From contig NZ_JAAAMG010000004.1 of assembly GCF_010500815.1 (NCBI RefSeq), positions 50,186-114,185 on the forward strand: a stretch of DNA of 64,000 bases, given 5' to 3'. Of this stretch, positions 41,509 through 51,889 are shown piece after piece. The notes under the pieces were generated by a model that saw only the letters and a list, made by a program, of their open reading frames with translations, did not search any database and had not been told where the DNA came from. The translations under genes were made by a program, and so were the position numbers. The DNA is from Jiella pacifica. GTDB taxonomy: Bacteria; Pseudomonadota; Alphaproteobacteria; Rhizobiales; Rhizobiaceae. The first letter of the stretch is position 1, and each line of letters starts with the position of its first letter.

Positions 41509-41886
41509 TCACACCTCCAGTACCTCCTGAAACGCCTCCGGATAGCTCTTCCTCGCCACCTCCTCGTCGATCATCAGCATCGCCTCGTAGGAAGCCGGAT
41601 CGAACGGCTTTTCCGCCGGCACGATCTCGCGGTTGAACAGCCAGGAGATGCGCCCCGCATCGAGATTGCCGCGCTCGAAGGGCTCGGGGCCGAACATGTG
41701 CCAGATCGCGTGCAGGAAGGCCGCGTCGGCGAGCTTTTCGGTCGGCGTGCGGTCGTTGAACCGCTTGCGCTCGATGATCTTGGTCGCGCCCTTCGGGTTG
41801 GCGCGGCGCACGGTGAACTGGAAACCGGTCCCCGGCAGCCCCGAGGGAAATCCGCGATGCTTGGTCATGTCAGGGAGATTGGCCAT
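41509..41886 (-). CDS. Hypothetical protein, third gene of the DUF4160/DUF2442 set
   Basis: A 125-residue protein starting in an ATGA overlap with the DUF2442 gene. It reads MANLPDMTKHRGFPSGL and later RISWLFNREIVPAEKPFDPASY, with an acidic C-terminus. There is no membrane segment or signal. I do not recognise the family. Its tight coupling to the two DUF genes suggests they work together. Confidence 0.6.
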   Translation of the reverse strand: MANLPDMTKHRGFPSGLPGTGFQFTVRRANPKGATKIIERKRFNDRTPTEKLADAAFLHAIWHMFGPEPFERGNLDAGRISWLFNREIVPAEKPFDPASYEAMLMIDEEVARKSYPEAFQEVLEV

Positions 41887-42170
41887 CAGGCGGCGGCCTC
41901 CTTGGGGGGCGTGGCGCCGGGGGCTGCACCTCCGACGATCAGCGCCTTCGCGCTGATATATTCGTCGATCGCTTCCCAACCGACGGCGTCGCCGAAGGGC
42001 AGGATCTGCCAGCTCTTACGCTGCTCCACGCTCGCGGCGGCAAGCCGTGGGTACCACCAGAGGGGGGCCTCGATGCGTCGTCCGTCGGCCATCACGAACA
42101 TGATTCGGTCGGCCGTCACGGACACGTCGGAGACGGTGAGCTGACGATCGTCAATTTCCAAAATAATCAT
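41886..42170 (-). CDS. DUF2442-like protein
   Basis: A 94-residue protein of the DUF2442 pattern: an N-terminal beta part (VTADRIMFVMADGRRIEAPLWWYPRL) and the segment WEAIDEYISAKAL. DUF2442 genes are commonly found next to DUF4160 genes, as here, where they overlap by 20 bases. The pair is sometimes suspected to be a toxin-antitoxin or regulatory module, but that is not established. Confidence 0.75.
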   Translation of the reverse strand: MIILEIDDRQLTVSDVSVTADRIMFVMADGRRIEAPLWWYPRLAAASVEQRKSWQILPFGDAVGWEAIDEYISAKALIVGGAAPGATPPKEAAA

Positions 42171-42387
42171 CCCAGGCCTCCAGAAACCGGTCTTGGTTCT
42201 CCGCGACGATTTTCATGATCGCATTGATCTCGTGACCAGCGAAACCGGCATTGCGGGCCAGACGCAGATCCCGCAGCCAAACTTTCATTTGCTTTGCGTC
42301 CTTGAGAACATGGATATGCGGCGGTTCGCCGATCTCCTTCGAATAGAACAGGAACCGATGGCCTCGCCATTGCAGAACCGTCGGCAC
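42151..42387 (-). CDS. DUF4160-like protein
   Basis: From the GTG at 42387 this gives 78 residues with the DUF4160 pattern: VPTVLQWRGHRFLFYSKEIGEPPHIHV, here with His in PHIHV, and a helical end (HEINAIMKIVAENQDRFLEAW). The family usually starts with MPTV, so the GTG is preferred over a TTG at 42426. It is first of three tightly packed leftward genes. Confidence 0.75.
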   Translation of the reverse strand: MPTVLQWRGHRFLFYSKEIGEPPHIHVLKDAKQMKVWLRDLRLARNAGFAGHEINAIMKIVAENQDRFLEAWDDYFGN

Positions 42388-42493
42388 CTCGTGGCCCCCG
42401 TCGTCGAACTTTCGTCGCGTATCCAAAATATAGCATCGCTACCGCCATTCTGCACCGCAGGCACGCGAACGAGAGTGCCGACACGCTTCGCCA

Positions 42494-43060
42494 TCACGCC
42501 AACCGCCGCCGCCGCGTAACGACATAGGCGATGATCCCCGCATGGATGGCGATCGCCACCGCGAGGCCGACGACGTGGTGGCCGGCACCGACGCCGGGCT
42601 CGGCGCCGACGATCAGAGCCCCCGCGATGCCGACCGGCAGGAACAGGACGAGGGCCGTCGCGAGGCCGGGATTGTAGGCCCGCAGCCGGATCGCCTGGCC
42701 GATATGAGCGAGGGCGTTGACGAGGGTGAGGTAGACGCCGATCAGGCCCCAGCCGATGCCAACACTCCAGGCGAGCCAGATCGAGACGAGGTTGACGCCC
42801 CAGACGCCGGGAATGTTGATGACGAAGACCGCGGCGTCGTCGAGGACGATCTTGCCCTTGCCGATCATGGCATTGATGGCCGCCGCGAAGCGGCCATCGT
42901 CGTGTTCCTCGTACTGGTGGACCATGTAGACGGGCAGCTGCAGGAAGACCAGCGTCAGCGCAGTCGTCCACGTCGCAGCGATGATCGGCGTGAAGGCGAG
43001 GATCAGCAGCCCCGCCAGGAACCCGCCATAGACCCAGTGTGCCACCAGACGGGCGAACAT
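42494..43060 (-). CDS. HXXEE-domain membrane protein
   Basis: A 188-residue membrane protein with about five hydrophobic segments. It carries the name-giving motif HQYEE at residues 48-52, followed by the family pattern INIPGVWGVNL and ALAHIGQAI. The function of HXXEE proteins is not known to me; the conserved His and Glu residues in a membrane protein suggest a metal site or an enzyme acting on a lipid. Its ATG overlaps the TGA of the YghU gene (TGATG), so the two are coupled. Confidence 0.82.
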   Translation of the reverse strand: MFARLVAHWVYGGFLAGLLILAFTPIIAATWTTALTLVFLQLPVYMVHQYEEHDDGRFAAAINAMIGKGKIVLDDAAVFVINIPGVWGVNLVSIWLAWSVGIGWGLIGVYLTLVNALAHIGQAIRLRAYNPGLATALVLFLPVGIAGALIVGAEPGVGAGHHVVGLAVAIAIHAGIIAYVVTRRRRLA

Positions 43061-43977
43061 CAGCCGGCGTCGCCGATCTTGTCCTGCGTCTTCGTCTCGA
43101 AGTCGCCGGCGTCGTGGCGCTCGTGCAGCTGGGTCGAGGGATCGCCGGTCACCGAATTGACCATCGAGCCGCGCCGGGCGCCCTTGCGCTCGCCGATCTG
43201 CTTTCGCCAGCGCTGGACGTTGGCGTAGTCGTCGACGGACAGGAAGGTGCCGGCATCGCCATAGGCGTCATGGGCGGCGATGCGGCCATACCAGGGCCAG
43301 ATCGCCATGTCGGCGATCGTGTATTCGCTGCCCGCGATATACTCGTTTTCCTTCAGCTGCTTGTCGAGAACGTCAAGCTGGCGCTTCACCTCCATGGCGT
43401 AGCGGTCGATGGCGTACTGGATCTTCATCGGCGCATAGGCGTAGAAATGCCCGAAGCCGCCGCCGAGGAAGGGCGCCGAGCCCATCTGCCAGAACAGCCA
43501 GTTCATCACCTCGGCGCGGGCCCGCGCATCGGTCGGCAGGAAAGCGCCGAACTTGTCGGCAAGATAGGTCAGGATCGAGCCGGATTCGAACAGCCGGATC
43601 GGCGCTCCGCCGTCCTTCGGCTTGTGATCCATCATCGCCGGGATCTTCGAGTTCGGATTGACCGAGACGAAGCCGGAGCCGAACTGGTCGCCCTTGTTGA
43701 TGCGGATCAGCCAGGCGTCGTATTCGGCCTCGGAGTGGCCGGCTTCGAGCAGCTCCTCCAGCATGATCGTCACCTTGACGCCATTGGGCGTGCCCAGGGA
43801 ATAGAGCTGCAGCGGATGCTGGCCGACCGGCAGGTCCCTCTCGTATTGCGCGCCGGCCGTCGGCTTGTTGATCGAGGCGAAGGCCCCGCCGGATTCGGTA
43901 TCCGGCTTCCAGATCTTCGGCGGGACGTAGCCGGCGGGCAGGTTGTTTTCGGGCGAGAACTTGTTGTCGTCGCTCAT
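43060..43977 (-). CDS. yghU: Glutathione S-transferase, YghU type
   Basis: A 305-residue GST-like protein of the YghU class (glutathione-dependent disulfide-bond oxidoreductase). It has the long N-terminal lead, then the thioredoxin-like domain (LQLYSLGTPNGVKVTIMLEELLEAG, NPNSKIPAMMD, LFESGSILTYLADKF) and the helical C-terminal domain (YTIADMAIWPWYGR). The ATG at 43977 is chosen. It lies 130 bases downstream of pccB on the same strand, so it could be read from the pccB promoter. Confidence 0.9.
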   Translation of the reverse strand: MSDDNKFSPENNLPAGYVPPKIWKPDTESGGAFASINKPTAGAQYERDLPVGQHPLQLYSLGTPNGVKVTIMLEELLEAGHSEAEYDAWLIRINKGDQFGSGFVSVNPNSKIPAMMDHKPKDGGAPIRLFESGSILTYLADKFGAFLPTDARARAEVMNWLFWQMGSAPFLGGGFGHFYAYAPMKIQYAIDRYAMEVKRQLDVLDKQLKENEYIAGSEYTIADMAIWPWYGRIAAHDAYGDAGTFLSVDDYANVQRWRKQIGERKGARRGSMVNSVTGDPSTQLHERHDAGDFETKTQDKIGDAG

Positions 43978-44113
43978 GGTATCGAGCCTTCTGTCGAGAG
44001 AATTCCGGATCGGCGCCAAGCGCCGCGGGACCGAAGATAACGAGGGTTTCCCCTGCGGCGAGCCGCGACGGACCGTTCGCGATCGGTGCCGTCGCCGCGA
44101 GACCCTGCCGGTC

Positions 44114-45646
44114 TCAGAGGGGAATGTTGTCGTGCTTGCGCAGCGGCGCGGCGACCGTCTTGGTCTTCAGCATCTCGAAGGCCCGGATCACCCGGCGCCG
44201 CGTCGAATGGGGCAGGATTACCTCGTCGATGAAGCCGCGCTGCGCCGCGATGAAGGGATTGGCGAAGCGGTCTTCATACTCTTTCGTATGCTGGGCGAGC
44301 CGCTCCGCGTCGCCGGCGTCCTTGCGATGGATGATCTCGGCGGCGCCCTTGGCGCCCATCACGGCGATCTGGGCGCTCGGCCAGGCATAGTTGACGTCTG
44401 CGCGGATGTGCTTCGACGACATGACGTCATAGGCGCCGCCATAGGCCTTGCGGGTGATCACGGTCACCTTCGGGACGGTCGCTTCGGCATAGGCGAACAA
44501 GAGTTTCGCCCCATGCTTGATGATGCCGCCGAGCTCCTGGGTGACGCCGGGCAGGAAGCCCGGCACGTCGACGAGGGTGAGGATCGGGATGTTGAAGGCG
44601 TCGCAGAACCGCACGAAGCGGGCGGCCTTGCGCGAGGAATCGATGTCGAGGCAGCCGGCGAGCACCATCGGCTGGTTGGCAACGACGCCCACCGTCGAGC
44701 CGTTCAGCCGGATGAAGGCGGTGATGATGTTGGCCGCGAAGTCCTTCTGGATCTCGAAGACGTCGCCCTCGTCGGCGACCTTCTCGATCAGTTCGGCCAT
44801 GTCGTAGGGCTTGTTCGGATTGTCGGGGATCAGCGTGTCGAGGGACGCTTCGGTGCGCGTCGGATCGTCCAGGGTCTCGTAGACCGGCGGCTTGTCGCGC
44901 GAGGAGAGCGGCAGGAAGGAAAACAGCCGGCGCATCTCGGCGAGCGCCTCGACGTCGTTCTCGAAGGCGCCGTCGGCGACCGAGCTCTTCTTCGAATGGG
45001 TGCCGGCGCCGCCGAGTTCTTCGGCCGTGACGACCTCGCCGGTGACGGTCTTCACCACGTCCGGGCCGGTGACGAACATGTAGGCGGTGTCGCGGACCAT
45101 GTAGACGAAGTCGGTCATCGCCGGGGAATAGACCGCGCCGCCGGCGCAGGGGCCCATGATGACGGAAATCTGCGGGATGACGCCCGACGCCTGGACGTTG
45201 CGCCAGAACACTTCGGCATAGCCGCCGAGCGAGGCGACGCCTTCCTGGATGCGCGCGCCGCCGGAATCGTTGAGGCCGATCAGGGGGACACCGTTCTGCA
45301 CGGCGAGGTCCATGATCTTGCAGATCTTCTCGGCGTGGGTCTCGGACAGGGAGCCGCCGAAGACGGTGAAGTCCTGGGAGAAGACGTAAACTGGGCGGCC
45401 CTCGATCGTGCCCCAGCCGGTGACGACGCCGTCGCCGGGGATCTGCTGGCTCGCCATGCCGAAATCGGTGGATCGATGGGTCTTGAAGGTGTCGTATTCC
45501 TCGAAGGAGCCGGGATCGAGCAGGGCGTCGATGCGCTCTCTTGCCGTGAGTTTGCCCTTGGCATGCTGGGCGGCGATGCGTTTTTCGCCACCGCCGAGCC
45601 GGGCCTCCTCGCGCCGTGCTTCCAGTTGCTGGATGATGTCGAGCAT
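44114..45646 (-). CDS. pccB: Propionyl-CoA carboxylase, beta (carboxyltransferase) subunit
   Basis: A 510-residue acyl-CoA carboxyltransferase, the exact usual length of PccB. It starts [15 protein letters not shown] with GGAGGGAAAG upstream; the longer frame is a shadow. Conserved parts are [30 protein letters not shown] and [13 protein letters not shown], the oxyanion-hole glycines of the crotonase-like domains. With PccA it carboxylates propionyl-CoA. It is separated from pccA by an IS element and several small genes. Confidence 0.95.
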   Translation of the reverse strand: MLDIIQQLEARREEARLGGGEKRIAAQHAKGKLTARERIDALLDPGSFEEYDTFKTHRSTDFGMASQQIPGDGVVTGWGTIEGRPVYVFSQDFTVFGGSLSETHAEKICKIMDLAVQNGVPLIGLNDSGGARIQEGVASLGGYAEVFWRNVQASGVIPQISVIMGPCAGGAVYSPAMTDFVYMVRDTAYMFVTGPDVVKTVTGEVVTAEELGGAGTHSKKSSVADGAFENDVEALAEMRRLFSFLPLSSRDKPPVYETLDDPTRTEASLDTLIPDNPNKPYDMAELIEKVADEGDVFEIQKDFAANIITAFIRLNGSTVGVVANQPMVLAGCLDIDSSRKAARFVRFCDAFNIPILTLVDVPGFLPGVTQELGGIIKHGAKLLFAYAEATVPKVTVITRKAYGGAYDVMSSKHIRADVNYAWPSAQIAVMGAKGAAEIIHRKDAGDAERLAQHTKEYEDRFANPFIAAQRGFIDEVILPHSTRRRVIRAFEMLKTKTVAAPLRKHDNIPL

Positions 45647-46168
45647 CGGCTTTCCCTCCTCCTTCACGCGCACACCCGTCGACGGCCCTGAAGAATCACG
45701 CCGACGCGCGAACATCCTAGATGAAACGGTGGCCGGCAATGTCCAGAAACTTGGCGGCGATCGCCGGTGTGCAGGGCGGACGATCATCCGTCCGGCTCTG
45801 TCCGTGAGTGCAGCCCGTGGCTCCTCTCCGGGAGGATGCCGCCGCGCCTCATGCGCACCCGCCTGCGAGCGGCATCGTTCGTAGGCTTGCCAAACGATTC
45901 GGCTTCGGCTATCCGATGTCCCATCCTGACACGACGCCAACCGAAGGGAGGGCCATGATGACATTTACCGGTACCGCCCTCCCAGGGGTTATGCACTCCT
46001 GATCCGCGCCTAGCGCGTGCGTCTTCCAACGGGCCGCCTTCCACGTTCGTCGCGCCGGCCTGCCGTCAGTCTCCTCCAGCCACATCGATCGCCTTCGGCC
46101 GGCTTTGAGTCGTCGATCGGGCGTTGTGCGGAGGATCGTCAGGGGACCGATCGATCGGTCGAATTGCC
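45647..46168. other. 522-bp gap between pccB and the ABC exporter gene
   Basis: No convincing gene. It should hold the leftward pccB promoter and the rightward promoter of the exporter gene. A small inverted repeat, CGGACG (45777-45782) with CGTCCG (45789-45794), lies about 130 bases from the pccB start and could be an operator. Short frames here have no protein-like features. Confidence 0.5.
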
Positions 46169-47998
46169 ATGTCGTTCCGTTTCTTCCAATGGCGTCAGTC
46201 GGCGTTCGCCGAGGCGTTTTCCTTCGCCTTCCTTCATTGGCGGCGCCAGAAGCTGCGGATGGCCGCCGTCTGCGGGACGATCACGCTCGGAACGCTCGCG
46301 GACGTTCTGACGCCGCTCTATTCCGGCCGGCTGGTCGACGCGATCGCGTCGAGCTCGGATGCCGACGGCGCGCTCGACGCCGCGCTCGGTGCGCTGGCGA
46401 TGCTGGCTGCTCTCGCCCTGGTCGGCGTCGTCTGCCGCTTCGTCAGCTTCATGGCGATCATTCCCTTCACGCTGCGGATGATCAGCGAGGTGATGCGGGA
46501 GGCCTTCGCGCGCGTCCAGCGCTTCTCGACGGACTGGCACGCCAACAGCTTCGCCGGCTCGACGGTGCGCAAGATCACCCGCGGCATGTGGGCGCGCGAT
46601 CTTCTCAACGACACGGTGCTCGTGGCGCTGTTGCCGTCCTTCGTCATGCTGCTCGGCACCACCGCGCTGCTCGGCTGGCACTGGCCGGTGATGGGGCTCC
46701 TCATCGGCCTCGGCGCGCTCGCCTATCTGGCGCTCACGGTGTCCTTGTCGCTCGGCTATGTCGCGCCCTCGGCCCGGCTTGCGAACGTCTGGGACACGAG
46801 GCTCGGCGGCGCGCTTGCCGATGCCATCTCCTGCAATGCGGTGGTCAAGGCTTTCGGCGGCGAGACGCGCGAGGAGGCGATCCTCGAGCGCGTGTCGCGG
46901 AAGTGGCAGTCGCGGGCGGGACGCTCGTGGAAGCGCGGCACGATCAATGGCACGGTCCAGAACGCCATGCTGTTCCTGCTTCGCGTCGGCGTCATCGGCC
47001 TTGCCATCCTGCTCTGGGCGCAAGGCTCGGCGGGGCCGGGCGACATCACCTACGTGCTCACCGCATTCTTCGTCATGCAGGGCTACTTGCGCGAGGTCGG
47101 CCAGCACGTGCGCAACGTCCAGCGCTCGGTGAACGACATGGAAGAACTCGTCGCCCTTTCCGCGCTTTCGATCGGCGTCGACGACCGGGCGGATGCCCGC
47201 GAGGCGGCGATCGGCGGCGGGGAGATCGTCTTCGACCGCGTGTCGTTCCACTACGGCTCCCATGCCGCGCCGCTCTACCGCGACCTGTCGCTGACCATTG
47301 CGGCGGGAGAGCGGGTGGGTCTCGTCGGCCATTCGGGCTCGGGCAAGTCGACCCTCGTCAAGCTGATCCAGCGTCTCTACGACGTGTCCGGCGGCGCGAT
47401 CAGGATCGACGGTCAGGACATCGCCGGGGTGAGGCAGGCCTCGTTGCGCTCGCAGATCGCCATCGTGCAGCAGGAGCCGATCCTGTTCCACCGTTCCCTG
47501 GCCGACAACATCGCCTATGGCCGGCCGGGCGCCACGATGGGCGAGATCGTCGAGGCGGCGCGGCTCGCCGGTGCCGACGGCTTCATCACCCGCCTGCCGA
47601 AGGGCTACCAGACCCTCGTCGGCGAGCGCGGCGTGAAGCTTTCGGGCGGCGAGCGGCAAAGGGTGGCGATCGCGCGGGCCTTCCTCGCCGACGCGCCGAT
47701 CCTGATCCTCGACGAGGCGACGTCCAGCCTCGATTCGGAATCGGAGATTCTGATCCAGCGGGCAATGGAGCGGCTGATGGCGGGGCGGACGACCCTCGTC
47801 GTCGCCCACCGGCTATCGACGGTCAAATCGCTCGACCGGCTCCTGGTCTTCGATCGCGGCCGGATCGTCGAGGAGGGCGACCACGCGGCGCTGATCGCGC
47901 GGCCGGACGGCATCTATCGCCGGCTGTTCCAGCGCCAGGCGGTGGAACTGATGTGCGGCCTGCCGGCGGAGGCGACGGCGCTGGACATGGCGCTGTAA
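46169..47998 (+). CDS. ABC exporter (fused membrane and ATPase domains)
   Basis: A 609-residue half-transporter of the MsbA/McjD exporter type. Six hydrophobic segments fill about residues 30-310, then the ATPase domain has Walker A GHSGSGKST, Q-loop QQEPILFHRS, signature LSGGERQRV and Walker B ILILDEATS. It should work as a homodimer at the inner membrane. The start at 46169 has a weak ribosome site. No neighbour tells the substrate, so a lipid, drug or peptide is possible. Confidence 0.9.
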   Translation: MSFRFFQWRQSAFAEAFSFAFLHWRRQKLRMAAVCGTITLGTLADVLTPLYSGRLVDAIASSSDADGALDAALGALAMLAALALVGVVCRFVSFMAIIPFTLRMISEVMREAFARVQRFSTDWHANSFAGSTVRKITRGMWARDLLNDTVLVALLPSFVMLLGTTALLGWHWPVMGLLIGLGALAYLALTVSLSLGYVAPSARLANVWDTRLGGALADAISCNAVVKAFGGETREEAILERVSRKWQSRAGRSWKRGTINGTVQNAMLFLLRVGVIGLAILLWAQGSAGPGDITYVLTAFFVMQGYLREVGQHVRNVQRSVNDMEELVALSALSIGVDDRADAREAAIGGGEIVFDRVSFHYGSHAAPLYRDLSLTIAAGERVGLVGHSGSGKSTLVKLIQRLYDVSGGAIRIDGQDIAGVRQASLRSQIAIVQQEPILFHRSLADNIAYGRPGATMGEIVEAARLAGADGFITRLPKGYQTLVGERGVKLSGGERQRVAIARAFLADAPILILDEATSSLDSESEILIQRAMERLMAGRTTLVVAHRLSTVKSLDRLLVFDRGRIVEEGDHAALIARPDGIYRRLFQRQAVELMCGLPAEATALDMAL

Positions 47999-48004
47999 GA
48001 CGAC

Positions 48005-48043
48005 GAGAGGCGGCGGTTCCGGAAGACGGAACCGCCGCCTCTC
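48005..48043. terminator. Bidirectional terminator
   Basis: GAGAGGCGGCGGTTCCG (48005-48021) and its exact complement (48027-48043) form a 17-pair perfect stem with a five-base loop, between two convergent genes. It can serve both. Confidence 0.85.
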
Positions 48044-48054
48044 GCATCGGCCTC

Positions 48055-48972
48055 TTACGGCCGGTACGCGACCTTCATTCGTCGCCGCGCCGCGAGTTCG
48101 GCGAGGGCGTGGGCCGCCAGCGTCGCGACGATCAGCGCACCGCCGACAAGGGACAAGGGCGAGGGGCGCTCGGTAAAGATCATCCACATCCAGATCGGCG
48201 CGAGCACGGTTTCGATCAGATATCCCATCGAGACCAGGGGCGAGGGCACGAACGTCGGCCCCGCGGCCAGGCAGATGAGCGCGAGCGGCATGACGATCGC
48301 GCCGTTGACGACGAGCCAGCCGATCGCCTCGGATTGAACGCCGCCTCCCGAGGCCACGAAGGGAAGCGCGACGATTGCCGGCACGATCGCCGCGATCGCG
48401 GAGGCATAGCGCATGTCCCGGCGGCTGCGGCGGGCGAGGGTGAGGGCGAGCGCGATGAGGAAGGCGGTCGCCAGCGCGGCCAGGTCGCCCAGCCAGTTCC
48501 CGGCCTCGAGCCCGGCGCCGATGATCAGAAGAACGCCGAGGAGCGTCACCGGAATGGCGATCAGCGTGGCGCGCGAGGGCTTTTCGCCGGCGATCGCCCA
48601 GGAGAGCAGTGCCGCGAACATCGGATTGAGGGCGAGGATGAAGACGACGTTGGCGGCCTTCGTCTCGTAGACGGCAACGAGGAAGAGGATCGTCGCGAGC
48701 GCATAGATGCCGGTGACGAGAAGACCGAGCCGGCCGGCGATCAGCGGTCCGGTTCCCCGTCCGAGTCGCCTCGCGACCCACCAGATCAGCGCCGCGGCAA
48801 GGGACGACAGAAGCCCGCGCACCAGGATGACGGTGAAGAAGCTGCTGTCGGACAGCCGGATGAGGGGAATGTCGACCGAGAGGACGAGCCCGCCGAAGCC
48901 GACCAGCGTCATGCCGGTGGCGTATTGGCGGGCGTGGTCGGGCTCGGCGCTCGCGAGAGACGGCGTGGTCAT
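48055..48972 (-). CDS. EamA/DMT-family permease
   Basis: A 305-residue drug/metabolite transporter superfamily protein with ten hydrophobic segments in two EamA repeats (LVLSVDIPLIRLSD and ALNPMFAALLSWAIAGEKPS in the first; VSMGYLIETVLAPIWMWMIF in the second). The ATG at 48972 is used. The substrate is unknown; relatives export amino acids, nucleosides or small metabolites. Confidence 0.88.
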   Translation of the reverse strand: MTTPSLASAEPDHARQYATGMTLVGFGGLVLSVDIPLIRLSDSSFFTVILVRGLLSSLAAALIWWVARRLGRGTGPLIAGRLGLLVTGIYALATILFLVAVYETKAANVVFILALNPMFAALLSWAIAGEKPSRATLIAIPVTLLGVLLIIGAGLEAGNWLGDLAALATAFLIALALTLARRSRRDMRYASAIAAIVPAIVALPFVASGGGVQSEAIGWLVVNGAIVMPLALICLAAGPTFVPSPLVSMGYLIETVLAPIWMWMIFTERPSPLSLVGGALIVATLAAHALAELAARRRMKVAYRP

Positions 48973-49127
48973 GACGTTCGGTGCGTTGGGAATTTCAGGC
49001 CGGCGAGCCGTCGCATGATCGGCCGGCGAAGTCACCTGTTGGCGGGAATTATCGTCAGGTCGTTGGATCGCCGGCGCGCTGGAACACATCCAAAGCGTGC
49101 CGCCGCCGCACCTCGCGCTTCCATGCC

Positions 49128-49877
49128 TTACCCCTGGTAGAGCTCCCAGCCGTTCGGGGCGAGATGTTCCTGGGGTTGGAAGCGGATCTTGTAGGCCATC
49201 TTCTTCGAGCCATCGACCCAATAGCCGAGATAGAGATAGGCGAGGCCGAGCTTTCTCGTCCGCTCGATGTGGTCGAGGATCATGTAGGTGCCGAGGCTGC
49301 GCTCGTCCTCGTAGGGGTCGAAGAAGGAATAGACCATCGACATGCCGTCGGCCATGACGTCCGACAGGGCGACGGCGACGAGATCGCCGTCCGAGGCGGC
49401 GGAGAAGCTGGAATCCGGGCCTCGGCGGCGATATTCGATCAGCCGCGTGTCGACCTGGCTGTCCTCGACCATCATCGCATAGTCGAGGACGCTCATTTCG
49501 GCCATGCCGCCGCTGGCGTGGCGGTGGTCGATGTAGCGGCGAAACAGCGAGTACTGCTCGCTCGAGGGGCTCGGGGAGGACATCCGGCCGACGAGGTCGC
49601 GATTCTTCGACAGCACCCGCTTCATCGACTTGCCGGGCGAAAACTCGTCGACCAGGATGCGCACCGAGACGCAGGCCCGGCAGCGCTCGCAGGCCGGGCG
49701 ATAGGCGATGTTCTGGCTGCGGCGGAAGCCGCCCTGGCTGAGCAGGTCGAGAAGGCCGGGCGCGCGCTCGCCGAGGAGGTGGGTGAAGACCTTCCGTTCG
49801 GCGCGTCCGGGCAGATACGGACAGGGGGAAGGCGACGTCAGGAAGAACTGCGGCGTCTGCGGGTGGTGGACGGTCAC
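49128..49877 (-). CDS. bpt: Arginyl/leucyl-tRNA-protein transferase (Bpt/Ate type)
   Basis: A 249-residue aminoacyl-tRNA-protein transferase, which adds an amino acid (usually leucine in bacteria) to proteins with N-terminal Asp or Glu for degradation by the N-degron path. Conserved parts: [30 protein letters not shown] with its cysteines, and the C-terminal GNAT-like segment [22 protein letters not shown] at 49877 is chosen because the family starts at this point; the ATG 15 codons upstream is possible. Confidence 0.93.
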   Translation of the reverse strand: MTVHHPQTPQFFLTSPSPCPYLPGRAERKVFTHLLGERAPGLLDLLSQGGFRRSQNIAYRPACERCRACVSVRILVDEFSPGKSMKRVLSKNRDLVGRMSSPSPSSEQYSLFRRYIDHRHASGGMAEMSVLDYAMMVEDSQVDTRLIEYRRRGPDSSFSAASDGDLVAVALSDVMADGMSMVYSFFDPYEDERSLGTYMILDHIERTRKLGLAYLYLGYWVDGSKKMAYKIRFQPQEHLAPNGWELYQG

Positions 49878-49893
49878 GTGCTGTCCCGAATAG

Positions 49894-51720
49894 TCAAAGC
49901 CCGTAATACCATGGTGCGACAAGGGTGAATGTTAACCACACCAGGAGGACGAGGGGAACTCCCGCTTTCACGAAGTCGACGAAACGATAGCGTCCCGGCC
50001 CCATGACGAGGAGATTGGTCTGATAGCCGATCGGCGTGGCGAAGGAAGCGTTGGCTCCGAAAATGACGCAGGCGAGCCACGGTTCCGGCGAAACGCCGAG
50101 GCGTCTTGAAATGTCGAGGGCGATCGGCGTGAACAACACCGCCGTCGCGTTGTTCGACAGGAAGTTGGTGAAGATCGCCACCACCAGGAAGAGGCCCGAC
50201 AGGAGCACCACCGGCGAGGCGCCGTCGAGGGCCGTCAGGGCGCCGTCGGCGATGAGGCGGGCGCCGCCGGTGCGTTCCAGAGCGGTCGCAGCGGCGATCG
50301 CGGCGCCGACCAGCATGAAGATCGACCGGTCGAACGAGCGCGCCGCCTCGCCGATGGTGAGGCACCCGGTCGCGACCATGGCAATGGCGCCGCAGACCGA
50401 CAGCACCTCGATCGGCAGAATGCCGGCCGCCGACAACGAGACGATGGCGACGAAGATCAGCGTTGCGAGCAACGCTTTCGCCGATTGCGGGATGGCTTGC
50501 GCGGAATATTCCAGAAGCAGGAGATCGTGATTGCCGCGCAGCGCCGAGATGTTCGCCTCGCGCCCGCACAGGAGGAGGGTGTCGCCCGGCTCCAGGCGGA
50601 TCTCGGAAAACGCCGCCCGGGCCATGCGGCTCTTTCTCTGCAGGCCGAAGAGGGTGATGCCAAACTGGGTCCTGAGGCCGGAGAACTGCATGGTCCGGCC
50701 GGCATAGCGCGAGCCCGGCGCCACCACCGCTTCGGCCATCACCATGTCCGGGCCGATCTTGTTGGTCGTGCCGGCCTGCTCGCCGCCCGACGGGTCCAGC
50801 GTCTTCACCTTGAGATTGCCGCGTGACAGCGCCCGCGAGAAGGCCCGGCGCGTCGCCGTGACGATCAGCCTGTCGCCAATGGCGAGTTCGATGTCGTCGA
50901 AAGGCGGCAGGATCGTCTCGTCGTTGCGGATGATCATCCGCGGCGTCAGCTCGCCGAGCCCGCGAAACAGCCCCGATCGCGCCTTCAGCCCGAGGAAGGC
51001 GTGCTCCTCGGTCACGTCGATCTCGCCGAGGAACTGCTTGCCGCCAGGGTCGAGGACGCGGCCGCCCTGCGCCTCGCGCGGCGTCAGGATCCGCGGCATC
51101 ACCCGGATGACGTAGAATGCCCCGACGAGGGCGATGGCGAGGCCCGGGACCGTGATGTCGAAGAAGCCGATCTCGATCCCCGAGCGCAAGGCGACGCCGG
51201 CGACGAGCAGGTTGGTAGAGGAGCCGATCAGCGTCGTCATGCCGCCGAGGATCGACAGGAAGGACAGCGGCATGAAGACGTGGTTGGGCGAGATGCCGCG
51301 CTGGGTGGCGAGCATCGTCAGGATCGGAATGAAGATGACGACGACCGGGGTGTTGTTGAGAAAGGCCGAAAGCGTCGCCGCGGAAATCAGCACGATGGCG
51401 ACCGCTGCCGCCCCGACATTGCCGCCGAGTTTCGTCAGCCAGGCCGTCGGCCTCGACATGGCATCAGTCGCGAACAGACCCTGGCCGACGATGAGCAGCG
51501 CCATCACGGTGATCAGCGCCGGATTGGCGAATCCGGAGAGGAGATCCGACGTGGTGACCGGGGCGCCGGACGCGTCGGTGTAGGGAAACGCCGAGAACAG
51601 GACCAGGAAGGCAGCGAGCGATGCTGCGGCGACCCCCTCGATCGGCCAGCGTTCCAGGGCGTAGCCGACCATGCTCACCAGGATGAGAAGGTAGGTGAGC
51701 CAGATGTGCAAGAGATCCAT
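49894..51720 (-). CDS. SLC13-family permease with TrkA-C domains
   Basis: A 608-residue membrane protein of the divalent anion:sodium symporter (SLC13) class. The first half has the signature [17 protein letters not shown]; the second has [18 protein letters not shown] and [18 protein letters not shown], the inverted repeat sites that bind sodium and anion. Two soluble TrkA-C regulatory domains lie between them (about residues 210-390). Such proteins take up sulfate, or di- and tricarboxylates; the exact anion cannot be told. It stands 16 bases upstream of the transferase gene on the same strand. Confidence 0.9.
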   Translation of the reverse strand: MDLLHIWLTYLLILVSMVGYALERWPIEGVAAASLAAFLVLFSAFPYTDASGAPVTTSDLLSGFANPALITVMALLIVGQGLFATDAMSRPTAWLTKLGGNVGAAAVAIVLISAATLSAFLNNTPVVVIFIPILTMLATQRGISPNHVFMPLSFLSILGGMTTLIGSSTNLLVAGVALRSGIEIGFFDITVPGLAIALVGAFYVIRVMPRILTPREAQGGRVLDPGGKQFLGEIDVTEEHAFLGLKARSGLFRGLGELTPRMIIRNDETILPPFDDIELAIGDRLIVTATRRAFSRALSRGNLKVKTLDPSGGEQAGTTNKIGPDMVMAEAVVAPGSRYAGRTMQFSGLRTQFGITLFGLQRKSRMARAAFSEIRLEPGDTLLLCGREANISALRGNHDLLLLEYSAQAIPQSAKALLATLIFVAIVSLSAAGILPIEVLSVCGAIAMVATGCLTIGEAARSFDRSIFMLVGAAIAAATALERTGGARLIADGALTALDGASPVVLLSGLFLVVAIFTNFLSNNATAVLFTPIALDISRRLGVSPEPWLACVIFGANASFATPIGYQTNLLVMGPGRYRFVDFVKAGVPLVLLVWLTFTLVAPWYYGL

Positions 51721-51889
51721 GAAACGACGCGAGCTGTTGTCCCCGCGCCGTTATCTCCGGCCGAACGCCGGGTGACAACCCGGTCGATCGGGATTCGTCC
51801 GCCCGGCGCGGCTCCGCTCGTGAACGGGGCCGTCTCGGCCTGCTCCGGCCGCGCCTTGCCGGCTCCGGCCGAAGGTGCGGAGGATCGGC

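Noticed and set aside
41509-42387. A firm toxin-antitoxin call for the DUF4160/DUF2442 pair.
   Set aside because: The arrangement is suggestive only; no nuclease or other toxin motif is seen.
46105-49140. A 1011-residue plus-strand frame across the exporter and DMT genes.
   Set aside because: It crosses a strong terminator and a gene in the other direction, and is Arg-rich noise.
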